DNA from: Streptomyces griseoaurantiacus
Lineage (GTDB): Bacteria; Actinomycetota; Actinomycetes; Streptomycetales; Streptomycetaceae
Reading direction: 5' to 3'
DNA length: 64,000 bases
Assembly: GCA_014656015.1 (NCBI GenBank)
Contig: BNBP01000002.1
Span: 124,001-188,000 of the forward strand
The notes beneath the pieces are model-generated. The model saw only the letters and a program-made list of their open reading frames with translations. It had not been told where the DNA came from and did not search any database. Made by a program: the position numbers and the translations under genes. Positions 17,800 through 26,238 of this stretch are shown here, in pieces; positions within the stretch are counted from its first letter, which is position 1, and each line of letters begins with the position of its first letter.

Positions 17800-18771
17800 T
17801 CAGCCGAACGGCGACTGGCGCTCGGCGAGCAGTTCGTTCAGCGAGTGCTGGATGGTGTCCTTCACCTCGCGGGCCAGCTTCTCCACCGTTCGCGGGTCCT
17901 CGGCGGCGCCCTCCGGGAAACCGTCCACGGTGATCGGCGCGCCGAAGCGGATGGTCCACTTGCTCGGCAGCGGGACCAGGCCGAGCACGCCCAGCAGCGG
18001 GAAGGTGGGCGTGATCGGGAAGTACGGCAGGTTCAGCATCCGCGCGAGGGTGCGGGACTCGCCGATCATCGGGTACGTCTCCTCGGCGCCGACGATCGCG
18101 CAGGGCACCAGGGGCCGGCCGGTGCGCAGTGCCACCGCGGCGAAGCCGCCCCGGCCGAAGCGGCGCAGCCGGTAGCGCTCCTCGTACGGCTTGCCGAGGC
18201 CCTTGTAGCCCTCGGGCATGACACCGACGAGTTCGCCGGCCTGGAGCAGCCGGGTCGCGTGGGCGCGGCAGGCGCGCACGTGGCCCGCCTTGCGGGCGAT
18301 GTCGCGGACCAGCGGCAGCTCGAAGACGAGGTCGGCGGCGAGCAGGCGCAGCCTGCGGTGGGCGGGGTGGTCGTCGCGCAGGGCGACCTGGAGCATGAGC
18401 GCGTCCAGCGGCAGCGTGCCGGAGTGGTTGGCGACGACCAGGGCGCCGCCGTCCGCCGGGACGTGTTCCAGGCCCTCCACCTCGACCCGGAAGTACTTCT
18501 CGTACAGCGGCCTGAGGAGGGGCAGGATCAGTTCGTCGGTGAGGTCGGGATCGAAGCCGAAGTCGTCGACGGCGCCCTCGTCGGAGGCCAGCCGGGCCAG
18601 CGCGTCGCTGCCCGCGGCGAGGAACTCGCGCAGCAGCTCGGCGGTGAGCGAGGGTCCGGCCTCCTGCCCGGCCCGGTCTTCGGGCCCGGCCTCGGGTCCG
18701 GCCTCGGGTCCTGGTCCCGGCTCGGGCTCGGGCTCGGGCTCGGGGCGTCCGAACGGATTGTCTCCGGTCAC
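17800..18771 (-). CDS. 1-acyl-glycerol-phosphate acyltransferase-like protein (PlsC family)
   Basis: This acyltransferase transfers acyl groups in phospholipid or lipid metabolism. NHSGTLPLD carries the variant of the HX4D motif, and later PEGYKGLG and PLVPCAIVG match the family. The GTG at 18771 follows AGAGG; an in-frame ATG at 18801 is an alternative. The N-terminus is low-complexity: four Pro-Glu pairs encoded by a 6-bp tandem repeat, then GPGPEAGPEAGPED, a disordered stretch of about 35 residues before the fold. It is transcribed away from the K+ regulator pair. The acceptor substrate is unknown. Confidence 0.85.
   Translation of the reverse strand: MTGDNPFGRPEPEPEPEPGPGPEAGPEAGPEDRAGQEAGPSLTAELLREFLAAGSDALARLASDEGAVDDFGFDPDLTDELILPLLRPLYEKYFRVEVEGLEHVPADGGALVVANHSGTLPLDALMLQVALRDDHPAHRRLRLLAADLVFELPLVRDIARKAGHVRACRAHATRLLQAGELVGVMPEGYKGLGKPYEERYRLRRFGRGGFAAVALRTGRPLVPCAIVGAEETYPMIGESRTLARMLNLPYFPITPTFPLLGVLGLVPLPSKWTIRFGAPITVDGFPEGAAEDPRTVEKLAREVKDTIQHSLNELLAERQSPFG
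18721..18744. repeat. Four CTCGGG hexamers inside the acyltransferase N-terminus
   Basis: The repeat reads on the minus strand as alternating Pro and Glu codons. Because the unit is six bases, copy changes alter protein length without breaking the frame. Confidence 0.85.
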
Positions 18772-19137
18772 GCATGCCTCTTCTCGGGTCGGCGTCGGCA
18801 TCGGTATGGGTATCGGTATCGGTATCGGGAGCAGCGGGGGTACCGGGGCGGTACGGGGACGGGGCCGTGCGGGGTCCGCAGACGGTACCGGGTACGGGAC
18901 CGCCCCCGCTCGCGGCGCCCGGGGGACGGTGGCGCCCGGTCCGGCCCCGGCTGCCGCTACGTTGGACGCGGGGCGACGGACCGGTCCCCGGGGGAGTCCG
19001 CCACGGTGTTCCAACGGCATGATGGTGCACCGCGGCCCGTGCACCGGGCCGCCACTGTTGCCGGGCGAGCCGAAAGAGAGCCATGAGCAGGACGCGTACG
19101 CGGGCCGCGAGGTCCGCGGGGAGTGTGGTGTAGGGCC
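18772..19137. other. 366-bp divergent intergenic region with a second hexamer array
   Basis: It holds seven imperfect hexamers (GTCGGC x2, ATCGGT x3, ATGGGT, ATCGGG) at 18788-18829, just upstream of the acyltransferase start. In the acyltransferase frame the array would encode alternating Pro with Ile, Met or Thr, so the gene once may have started further upstream. Promoters for both divergent genes must lie here, but none is convincing. I see no gene. Confidence 0.6.
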
Positions 19138-19809
19138 GTGCACATCGTGATCATGGGCTGCGGCAGAGTGGGTTCCGCTCTCGCCCAGACCCTGGAGCAG
19201 CAGGGGCACACGGTCGCCGTGATCGACCAGGACCCCACCGCCTTCCGCCGGCTCGGCGCCGGGTTCGGCGGCCGCCGCGTCACCGGGGTCGGCTTCGACC
19301 AGGACACCCTGCGCGAGGCGGGCATCGAGGAGGCCGGCGCCTTCGCCGCCGTCTCCAGCGGCGACAACTCCAACATCATCGCCGCCCGGGTGGCCCGCGA
19401 GATGTTCGGCATCGAGAACGTGGCGGCGCGCATCTACGACCCCCGCCGCGCCGAGGTCTACCAGCGGCTCGGCATCCCGACCGTGGCGACCGTGCGCTGG
19501 ACCGCCGACCAGATGCTGCGCCGGCTGCTGCCCTCGGGCGCCGAGCCGCTGTGGCGGGACCCCACCGGCGGGGTGCAGCTCGCCGAGGTGCACGCCTCCC
19601 CGGCTTGGGTGGGCGAGAAGATCAGCCGACTGCAGGAGGAGACCGGGGTGCGGGTCGCGTTTCTCACCCGGCTGGGCGAGGCGATGCTGCCCTCTTCCCA
19701 GACGGTGCTGCAGGAGGGCGACCTGGTGCACGTGATGATGCGCACGGACGACGTCGAGAAGGTCGAGGCGACGTTCGCCGAGGGCCCTGAGAGGGAGGCC
19801 GGTCACTGA
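19138..19809 (+). CDS. TrkA/KTN-family K+ channel regulator, first subunit (CeoB-like)
   Basis: A 223-residue cytoplasmic subunit that gates a Trk/Ktr-type potassium channel. The RCK_N Rossmann domain starts with IMGCGRVG and binds NAD(H)/ATP-type ligands. The RCK_C domain (about 135-215) follows after the marker EVHASPAWVGEKI. The start is uncertain: GTG 19138 begins the conserved strand, while GTG 19123 is also possible. It overlaps the next gene by 1 nt (ATGA-type overlap). No channel subunit (TrkH/KtrB) is present in the window. Confidence 0.9.
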   Translation: MHIVIMGCGRVGSALAQTLEQQGHTVAVIDQDPTAFRRLGAGFGGRRVTGVGFDQDTLREAGIEEAGAFAAVSSGDNSNIIAARVAREMFGIENVAARIYDPRRAEVYQRLGIPTVATVRWTADQMLRRLLPSGAEPLWRDPTGGVQLAEVHASPAWVGEKISRLQEETGVRVAFLTRLGEAMLPSSQTVLQEGDLVHVMMRTDDVEKVEATFAEGPEREAGH

Positions 19810-20486
19810 TGAGGGTCGCCATTGCCGGGGCCGGTGCGGTGGGTCGCTCGATCGCGGGCGAACTGCTGGAGAACGGCCACGAGGTGCTGCTGATCGACAA
19901 GGCGCCGACCGCGATCTCGGTGGAGCGGGTGCCGCAGGCGGAGTGGCTGCTGGCCGACGCCTGCGAGATCACCTCGCTGGACGAGGCCGCGCTCCAGCGC
20001 TGCAACGTGGTCATCGCGGCGACGGGTGACGACAAGGTCAACCTCGTCGTCTCGCTGCTCGCCAAGACGGAGTACGGGGTGCCGCGCGTCGTCGCCCGGG
20101 TGAACAACCCGAAGAACGAGTGGCTTTTCAACGAGGCGTGGGGCGTCGACGTCGCCGTGTCCACGCCGCGTCTGATGTCGGCGCTGGTGGAGGAGGCGGT
20201 GAGCGTCGGCGACCTCGTACGGCTGCTGCGTTTCAGCCACGGGGACGCGAACCTCGTGGAGCTGACGCTGCCGCCGGAGTCCGCGCTGGCGGGCACGCAG
20301 GTGGGTGACGTGCGCTGGCCCGAGGACACCTCGCTGGTGACGATCATCCGCGGGACGCGGGTGCTGACGCCCTCGCCGGAGGACGCGCTGGAGGCCGGTG
20401 ACGAACTGCTGTTCGTGGCCGCGCAGGCGAGGGAGGAGCAGCTCGAGGACCTGCTCTCGGTGCGCCGCGAGGACGCGATCGGCTGA
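19809..20486 (+). CDS. TrkA/KTN-family K+ channel regulator, second subunit (CeoC-like)
   Basis: A 225-residue paralogue of the preceding protein, with RCK_N (IAGAGAVGRSI, then acidic LLIDK) and RCK_C (about 140-220, VTIIRGTRVLTPSPEDALEAGD). Translation is coupled to the first subunit through the shared ATGA. The pair corresponds to ceoB-ceoC of mycobacteria, where the same permease, DUF3159 and OB-fold neighbours occur. They likely form a hetero-oligomeric ring on a K+ channel. Confidence 0.9.
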   Translation: MRVAIAGAGAVGRSIAGELLENGHEVLLIDKAPTAISVERVPQAEWLLADACEITSLDEAALQRCNVVIAATGDDKVNLVVSLLAKTEYGVPRVVARVNNPKNEWLFNEAWGVDVAVSTPRLMSALVEEAVSVGDLVRLLRFSHGDANLVELTLPPESALAGTQVGDVRWPEDTSLVTIIRGTRVLTPSPEDALEAGDELLFVAAQAREEQLEDLLSVRREDAIG

Positions 20487-20509
20487 CGGGTCCTGCCGGG
20501 ATCCTGCGG

Positions 20510-20536
20510 GCCCCCGCGTCCGGCCCCTGCGGGGGC
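20510..20536. terminator. Probable bidirectional terminator
   Basis: GCCCCCGC (20510-20517) and GCGGGGGC (20529-20536) form an 8-bp stem between the convergent K+ regulator operon and the DUF3159 gene. Confidence 0.5.
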
Positions 20537-20619
20537 GCGGGCGCGGGGGGCACGCGTCGTTGACGGGGTGCCCATCCGTCGGACCGGCCGAACCCCTCGG
20601 ACCCCGGGGGACCGTTCGC

Positions 20620-21348
20620 CTATGAGGCGCTCTCGCCCCGCGCCGCCTGCTCCCGCGCCTTCTCCTCCGCCTCCTGCGCCTCCATCTCGGCGAAGACGTC
20701 GATCGGCGCCGGGGCCTTGGCCAGGAAGACCCAGGTGAGCCAGACCGCCAGCAGGAAGGGCGGGATCTTCAGGGCGATCAGGACCCAGCCCAGCTGCGTC
20801 GTGTCGGCCCACCAGTACAGCGGGAACAGCACCGCGCACTTGGCGAGCAGGATGAGGCCCCAGGCCCAGCTCGCCTTGGCATAGGCCTTCTTGCGGCCGG
20901 GGTTGCGTGTGCGCCAGGACAGGTTCTCCTTGAAGACCGGCCCGAGCATCAGGCCGATCAGGGGGACACCGGCCAGCGTCGTCACGATGTACGCGAGCGC
21001 GAGGCCCAGCGTGTACAGCATGCCCGGCAGGTAGAAGTCCTTCGCGTTGCCGGTCATCATCGCGAAGACGACACCGAAGGCGACGCCGAAGACCCCGCTG
21101 AAGGCGTGCTTCACCGTGTCCCTGCGGACCAGCCGCACCGCGACGAGCAGCAGCGACACCACGAGCGCGGCGATCGCCGACTGGTGCAGGTTCTTGTTGA
21201 TCGTGAAGATGCTGACGAAGAGCAGTCCGGGCAGCACCGTCTCGACCATGCCCCGGACGCCGCCGAACGCCTCGAAGAGAGCGGCCTCGGTGACCGCGCG
21301 CGAATCGTGCGCGGTGTCGTCTTCGGTCGGCTTCTCGAGTGAGGTCAC
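20620..21348 (-). CDS. DUF3159 membrane protein
   Basis: A 242-residue protein with about six hydrophobic helices, including LVVSLLLVAVRLV, GVFGVAFGVVFAMM and AYIVTTLAGVPLIGLML. It has a charged N-terminus and an acidic/Glu-rich C-terminal tail. DUF3159 proteins are conserved in actinobacteria without a known function. The gene starts 3 nt after the OB-fold gene stops, so the two form one operon. Proximity to K+ regulators suggests an ion or osmotic role (inference only). Confidence 0.9.
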   Translation of the reverse strand: MTSLEKPTEDDTAHDSRAVTEAALFEAFGGVRGMVETVLPGLLFVSIFTINKNLHQSAIAALVVSLLLVAVRLVRRDTVKHAFSGVFGVAFGVVFAMMTGNAKDFYLPGMLYTLGLALAYIVTTLAGVPLIGLMLGPVFKENLSWRTRNPGRKKAYAKASWAWGLILLAKCAVLFPLYWWADTTQLGWVLIALKIPPFLLAVWLTWVFLAKAPAPIDVFAEMEAQEAEEKAREQAARGESAS

Positions 21349-21351
21349 CGG

Positions 21352-21750
21352 CTACTCCCGTCCGAGCGGTCTCAGTTCGTATTTGGGGTTGAACAGCACT
21401 CTGCGGCCCCGGCTCATCGAGATCCGACCCGAGGCCATCAGCTTGCGCCCCGGTTCTATGCCGAGGATGGAGCGCCTGCCGAGCCACACCACGTCCAGCG
21501 CGGCCGTGCCGTCGAACAGCTCGGCCTCCAGGGCCGGCACCCCGGCCCGCGGGCGCAGCGTGACCGTGCGCAAGGTACCAGTAACGGTGACCAGCTGGCG
21601 GTCCTGACAGTCACCGATGCGGGTGCACCCCGCGGTCTCGGTGTCCTCCCGCAGCTCCTCCGACTCCAGGTCCTCCTGGGACGAGGAGAGCCGGTCGAGC
21701 ATGCGCCGGAACCGGCCCACCGGCTTCTCGGAACGGGGAACAGCACTCAT
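21352..21750 (-). CDS. OB-fold nucleic-acid-binding domain protein
   Basis: The 132-residue protein has a polar N-terminus (about 1-45) and then an OB-fold of the tRNA_anti/RecG-wedge type with RQLVTVTGTLRTVTL, ALEAELFDGTAALDVVWLG and LMASGRISMSRGRRVLFNP. It probably binds single-stranded nucleic acid; a catalytic activity is not expected. First gene of the pair with DUF3159, an arrangement conserved in actinobacteria. Confidence 0.88.
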   Translation of the reverse strand: MSAVPRSEKPVGRFRRMLDRLSSSQEDLESEELREDTETAGCTRIGDCQDRQLVTVTGTLRTVTLRPRAGVPALEAELFDGTAALDVVWLGRRSILGIEPGRKLMASGRISMSRGRRVLFNPKYELRPLGRE

Positions 21751-21811
21751 ACCGAAAGCGTACCGGGGGCCGCCGACACATACGTACGGTCCGCCCGCCG
21801 ACCGGTGTGGG

Positions 21812-22495
21812 CTACTTCTCGAACCGGTATCCCATTCCCGGTTCCGTGATGAAGTGCCGCGGGTGGGCGGGGTCGGCCTCCAGTTTGCGGCGGAGCTGGG
21901 CCATGTACACCCGCAGGTAGTTCGTCTCCGTGCCGTAGGAGGGCCCCCACACCTCCTTCAGGAGCTGCTTCTGGCCGACCAGCCGGCCGGGGCTGCGCAC
22001 CAGGACCTCGAGGAGGTGCCACTCGGTGGGCGTGAGGCGTACGTCCCGGCCGCCCCGGTCGACCTTCTTCGCGGCGAGGTCGACGGTGAAGCCCTCGGTC
22101 TGCACGATCACATCGCCCTCGCCGGCGCCCACCGGCTCCGCCCGGCGCACTGCGGCGCGCAGCCGGGCAAGGAGTTCGTCCATGCCGAAGGGCTTGGTGA
22201 CGTAGTCGTCGGCGCCCGCGTCGAGCGCGCCGACCTTCTCGTCGGAGGCGTGGCGGGCGGACAGCACGAGGATCGGCACCCTGGTCCGGCCGCGCAGTCC
22301 CCGGATGACCTCGACGCCGTCCATGTCGGGCAGTCCGAGGTCGAGGACGATCACGTCGGGACGGTGTGCGGCCGCCAGCCGGAGCGCGGTGGCGCCGTCG
22401 TGCGCCGCGTCCACCTCGTAGGCCCGCGCCCTGAGGTTGATCACCAGGGCGCGCACGATCCCCGGCTCGTCGTCGACCACCAGTACGCGCGTCAT
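21812..22495 (-). CDS. kdpE: KdpE-type response regulator
   Basis: An OmpR-family regulator of 227 residues with receiver acid residues near 8-9, phospho-acceptor Asp52 in VLDLGLPDMDG and Lys in VTKPFG. The C-terminal winged helix has LTPTEWHLLEVLVRSPGRLV and TNYLRVYMAQLRRKLE, which is characteristic of KdpE. Its ATG overlaps the kdpD stop. Its classical target, the kdpFABC K+ ATPase operon, is not in this window. Confidence 0.93.
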   Translation of the reverse strand: MTRVLVVDDEPGIVRALVINLRARAYEVDAAHDGATALRLAAAHRPDVIVLDLGLPDMDGVEVIRGLRGRTRVPILVLSARHASDEKVGALDAGADDYVTKPFGMDELLARLRAAVRRAEPVGAGEGDVIVQTEGFTVDLAAKKVDRGGRDVRLTPTEWHLLEVLVRSPGRLVGQKQLLKEVWGPSYGTETNYLRVYMAQLRRKLEADPAHPRHFITEPGMGYRFEK

Positions 22496-25074
22496 GAGGC
22501 CCTCCTTCCGTGCAGGGCGGGCGGGCCGGTGAGCACGGCGGGGGCGGCCGCGGGCACGTCCTCCGCCGGCCGCGGGGCCGCCCGGAGGGTCAGCACCATC
22601 GTCAGTCCGCCGCCGGGGGTGTCCTCGACGGTCAGGGTGCCGCCCATCGCCTCGGCGAAGCCGCGCGCCACCGCGAGGCCGAGTCCGACGCCGGAGCCGC
22701 GGGGGGCGTCGCCGTAGCGCTGGAAGGGCTCGAAGATGCGGTCCTTCGCCTCGTCGGGCACGCCGGGTCCGCGGTCGACGACGCGTACCTCGACCCGGTC
22801 GGCCAGCGCGCTGGCGGCCACGAGGACCCGCGTCCCGGGCGGGCCGTGCTTCACGGCGTTCTCGACGAGGTTGGCCACCGACCGCTCCAGCAGCCCGGGG
22901 TCGACGGCGACCATGGGCAGTGTCTCGGGCACGTCGAGTTCCACGAGGCCCACGCGGTCCTCGGGGACCCCGCCGAGCGCTCTCGGCACCACCTCGTCCA
23001 CGTCGATCTCGCGGATCAGCGGGGTGACGGTGCCGGTCTGCAGCCGGGACATGTCGAGGAGGTTGCCGATCAGGTGGTCGAGCCGGTCGGCGCCGTCCTC
23101 GATGCCTTCGAGGAGTTCCGCCCGGTCCTCCTCCGACCAGGCCACGTCGTCCGCGCGCAGGGAGCTGACCGCCGCCTTGATCCCGGCCAGCGGGGTGCGC
23201 AGGTCGTGGCTGACGGCGGCGAGCAGCGCGGTCCGGATGCGATTGCCCTCGGCCAGCGTCCTGGCCTCCTCGGCGGCCTGCCGCAGCCGCTGCCGGTCCA
23301 GGACGACGGCGGCCTGCGCGGCGAACGCGGCGAGCACCCGCCGGTCGGAGGCGGGCAGCACCCGCCCGGACAGGGCGAGCGCCATGTGGTCGCCGACGGG
23401 CACGTCCACGTCGGCCTCCTCGGGCCGCGCCACGCGGGCGCCGGGGCCGGCCGCGCCCGCGCAGGTCCAGGGGGCGACGTCGCCGGCGCGTTCCAGCAGC
23501 GCCGCCGACTCCATGGCGAAGGTCTCCCGGACCCGTTCCAGGAGCGCCTCCAGGCTGGTCTCGCCGCGCAGCACGCTGCCCGCGAGGAAGGAGAGGATCT
23601 CGGACTCGGCACGCAGCCGGGCCGCCTGGTCGGTGCGCCGGGCGGCGAGGTCCACCACGGCGGCGACCGCGACGGCGACTCCGACGAAGATCAGGATGCC
23701 GACGATGTTCCTCGGGTCGGCGATGGTGAAGCGGTGCAGCGGGGGTGCGTAGAAATAGTTGAGGAGCACCGAACCGACCGCCGCGGAGGCCAGCGCCGGC
23801 AGCAGCCCGCCGAGCAGGGCGGCGGCCACCGTCAGCGCCAGGAAGAGCAGCATGTCGTTGGCGAGACCGGGGTCGACGGTGACGAGCAGCAGGGCGAGGA
23901 GGGCGGGACCGGCGACGCCGGTGGCCCAGCCCGCGACGATCCTGGCCCGGCCGAGCCGGGCGCCGCGGGCGGCCGGCAGCCCGCGCCCCTTGGCGACCTC
24001 CTCGTGGGTGACGATGTGCACGTCCAGGTCGGGCCCGCAGTCGCGGGCGACGAGGGTGCCGACGCCGGGGCCGAGGACGTACTGCCAGGTCTTGCGGCGC
24101 GAGGAGCCGAGGACGATCTGTGTGGCGTTGGCGCCGCGCGCGAAGTCGAGCAGCGCGGCGGGCACGTCGTCGCCCACCACGTGGTGGAAGGTGCCGCCGA
24201 GATCCTCGACGAGGGTGCGCTGGACGGCGAGTTCCTTGGGCGAGGCGGAGGTCAGGCCGTCGCTGCGGGCGACGTAGACGGCGAGCACCTCGCCGCCCGC
24301 GCCCTTCTCGGCGAGGCGTGCGGCCCGGCGGATCAGGGTGCGGCCCTCGGGACCGCCGGTCAGCCCGACCAGGATGCGTTCCCGGGAGCCCCATATCGCC
24401 GAGACGCGGTGCTCGCTGCGGTACCGGGTGAGGTGCTCGTCGACCCGGTCGGCGACCCACAGCAGGGCCAGCTCGCGCAGGGCGGTGAGGTTGCCGGGGC
24501 GGAAGTGGTGCGAGAGGGCGGCGTCGACCTTGTCCGGCTGGTAGATGTTGCCGTGCGCCATGCGGCGGCGCAGCGCCTGCGGCGACATGTCGACGAGCTC
24601 GACCTGGTCGGCGCGGCGCACGAACTCGTCGGGCACGGTCTCCCGCTGCCGCACCCCGGTGATCGACTCGACGACGTCGCCGAGTGACTCCAGGTGCTGG
24701 ATGTTGACGGTGGAGACGACGTCGATCCCGGCGGCCAGCAGTTCCTCCACGTCCTGCCAGCGCTTGGCGTTGCGGGAGCCGGGGACATTGGTGTGGGCGA
24801 GTTCGTCGACGATGGCGACGGCGGGAGCGCGGCGCAGTACGGCCTCGACGTCCATCTCGGCGCGGACCGCGCCCCGGTGCTCCAGCTCACGGGGCGGCAC
24901 CATCTCAAGGCCCCGCAGCAGCGCCTCGGTGCGGGGGCGGCCGTGGTGCTCGGCGTGGCCGACGACGCAGTCGGTGCCGCGTGCCAGGCGGCGTCCGGCC
25001 TCGCTGAGCATGGCGTAGGTCTTGCCGACGCCCGGTGCCGCCCCCAGGTAGATCCGTAGTATGCCGCGTCCCAT
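22492..25074 (-). CDS. kdpD: KdpD sensor kinase for potassium/turgor
   Basis: The 860-residue kinase has the full KdpD architecture. An N-terminal KdpD domain (1-215) has a Walker A motif GAAPGVGKT (11-19) and DELAHTN. A universal-stress-like domain follows (about 233-360). Four short transmembrane helices lie at about 380-478, then a GAF-like region, HisKA with His623 in VSHDLRTPL, and HATPase. In some bacteria the stress-like domain binds c-di-AMP. ATG 25074 begins the conserved RIYLGAAPG segment. It overlaps kdpE by 4 nt. Confidence 0.95.
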   Translation of the reverse strand: MGRGILRIYLGAAPGVGKTYAMLSEAGRRLARGTDCVVGHAEHHGRPRTEALLRGLEMVPPRELEHRGAVRAEMDVEAVLRRAPAVAIVDELAHTNVPGSRNAKRWQDVEELLAAGIDVVSTVNIQHLESLGDVVESITGVRQRETVPDEFVRRADQVELVDMSPQALRRRMAHGNIYQPDKVDAALSHHFRPGNLTALRELALLWVADRVDEHLTRYRSEHRVSAIWGSRERILVGLTGGPEGRTLIRRAARLAEKGAGGEVLAVYVARSDGLTSASPKELAVQRTLVEDLGGTFHHVVGDDVPAALLDFARGANATQIVLGSSRRKTWQYVLGPGVGTLVARDCGPDLDVHIVTHEEVAKGRGLPAARGARLGRARIVAGWATGVAGPALLALLLVTVDPGLANDMLLFLALTVAAALLGGLLPALASAAVGSVLLNYFYAPPLHRFTIADPRNIVGILIFVGVAVAVAAVVDLAARRTDQAARLRAESEILSFLAGSVLRGETSLEALLERVRETFAMESAALLERAGDVAPWTCAGAAGPGARVARPEEADVDVPVGDHMALALSGRVLPASDRRVLAAFAAQAAVVLDRQRLRQAAEEARTLAEGNRIRTALLAAVSHDLRTPLAGIKAAVSSLRADDVAWSEEDRAELLEGIEDGADRLDHLIGNLLDMSRLQTGTVTPLIREIDVDEVVPRALGGVPEDRVGLVELDVPETLPMVAVDPGLLERSVANLVENAVKHGPPGTRVLVAASALADRVEVRVVDRGPGVPDEAKDRIFEPFQRYGDAPRGSGVGLGLAVARGFAEAMGGTLTVEDTPGGGLTMVLTLRAAPRPAEDVPAAAPAVLTGPPALHGRRAS

Positions 25075-25267
25075 CGCCTCATCGTCCCTCTGCGCCGCAC
25101 CGGGCCGCCGCCGGGTGCCGCCGTCCGCGCGCGTGCGCGATGTCGACCCTACGGCGCGCGGTTCCGGCCCGGCGGCCGGCCCGGCGCCCTCGCGGGCGTC
25201 CTTGACGCGACCCTGACGGGGCGGCGGGCACACGACCTCGACGGGGGCGCATGGGGAGCGTGCGGGT

Positions 25268-26014
25268 TCAGGCCCCGGCGGTCCCGGTCCGCTCGATGCT
25301 CCCGGTCCGCTCGGTCAGCTCGCCGTCGCTCAGTTCGAGCACCCGGTCGGCCAGCCCCAGCAGGGTCGTGTCGTGCGTGGCCACCACGGCGGTGACGCCC
25401 TCGCTGCGCACCACCGCGCGCAGCAGTTCCATCACCGCGAGCCCCGTCTCGGCGTCGAGCTGCCCCGTCGGCTCGTCCGCTATGAGCAGCGAGGGGCTGT
25501 TGGCCAGCGCCCGGGCGATGGCGACCCGCTGCTGCTGCCCTCCGGACAGTTCGCCCGGCCGCTGCTCCGCGTGGTCGGCGAGCCCGACGAGCGACAGCAG
25601 CAGCGCCACCCGCTCCTCCCGCTCCCTCCGGTCCGCCCGGCGCAGCCGCAGCGGCACCCCCACGTTCTCGGCGGCGGTGAGGACGGGGATGAGGCCGAAG
25701 GTCTGGAAGACGAAGCCGATCCGGTCCCGCCGCAGCGCGAGCAGTCCCTCCTCGCCGAGGTCGCCGAGGCCGTGCCCGGCGACGGTGATGCGGCCCGCGT
25801 CCGGCTCGTCGAGCCCGCCGAGCAGGTTGAGCAGGGTGGTCTTGCCGGACCCCGAGCGGCCCTTGAGGGCGACGAGTTCGCCCTTCGGCACCTCGAAGGA
25901 GACCCCGCGCAGCGCGTGCACGGCGGCGGCGCCGGTGCCGTACGACTTGTGGACCTCCTCGACGCGCACCATCGTCCTCGTGTCGGTCTCCGTCCCGGTG
26001 ACGGCCAGGCTCAT
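25268..26014 (-). CDS. ABC transporter ATP-binding protein (LolD/MacB-type)
   Basis: A 248-residue ATPase with Walker A GRSGSGKTT (52-60), signature LSGGQQQRVAIARAL, Walker B LLIADEPTG and the switch His in VATHD. The sequence type pairs with FtsX-like permeases. GGGGAGGGG precedes ATG 26014. No permease gene is beside it: kdpD is downstream and a terminator followed by DUF3710 is upstream. The partner must be encoded elsewhere or has been lost. Confidence 0.9.
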   Translation of the reverse strand: MSLAVTGTETDTRTMVRVEEVHKSYGTGAAAVHALRGVSFEVPKGELVALKGRSGSGKTTLLNLLGGLDEPDAGRITVAGHGLGDLGEEGLLALRRDRIGFVFQTFGLIPVLTAAENVGVPLRLRRADRREREERVALLLSLVGLADHAEQRPGELSGGQQQRVAIARALANSPSLLIADEPTGQLDAETGLAVMELLRAVVRSEGVTAVVATHDTTLLGLADRVLELSDGELTERTGSIERTGTAGA

Positions 26015-26182
26015 GGCCCCTCCCCCGCTTCCCCGTCGTCCGCCGGCCCTCTCGGCCCGCGCACCGCTGCACCACCCGGCATTCTCACCGGATTCCCACC
26101 TGCGCCCGTCCGGTCGAACGGCCGGGACCGGGGCCGGGTTCCCGGCCCGCGGCACATCCTCGCACTCGCGCCCGGACACGCG

Positions 26183-26216
26183 AAGAGGCCGCGTCCCACC
26201 GGGGACGCGGCCTCTT
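26183..26216 (-). terminator. Terminator of the dut-DUF3710 operon
   Basis: AAGAGGCCGCGTCCC (26183-26197) pairs perfectly with GGGACGCGGCCTCTT (26202-26216), a 4-nt loop, 22 bp beyond the DUF3710 stop. Confidence 0.85.
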
Positions 26217-26238
26217 GCGCACGGTGCGCCGGGCGCGG

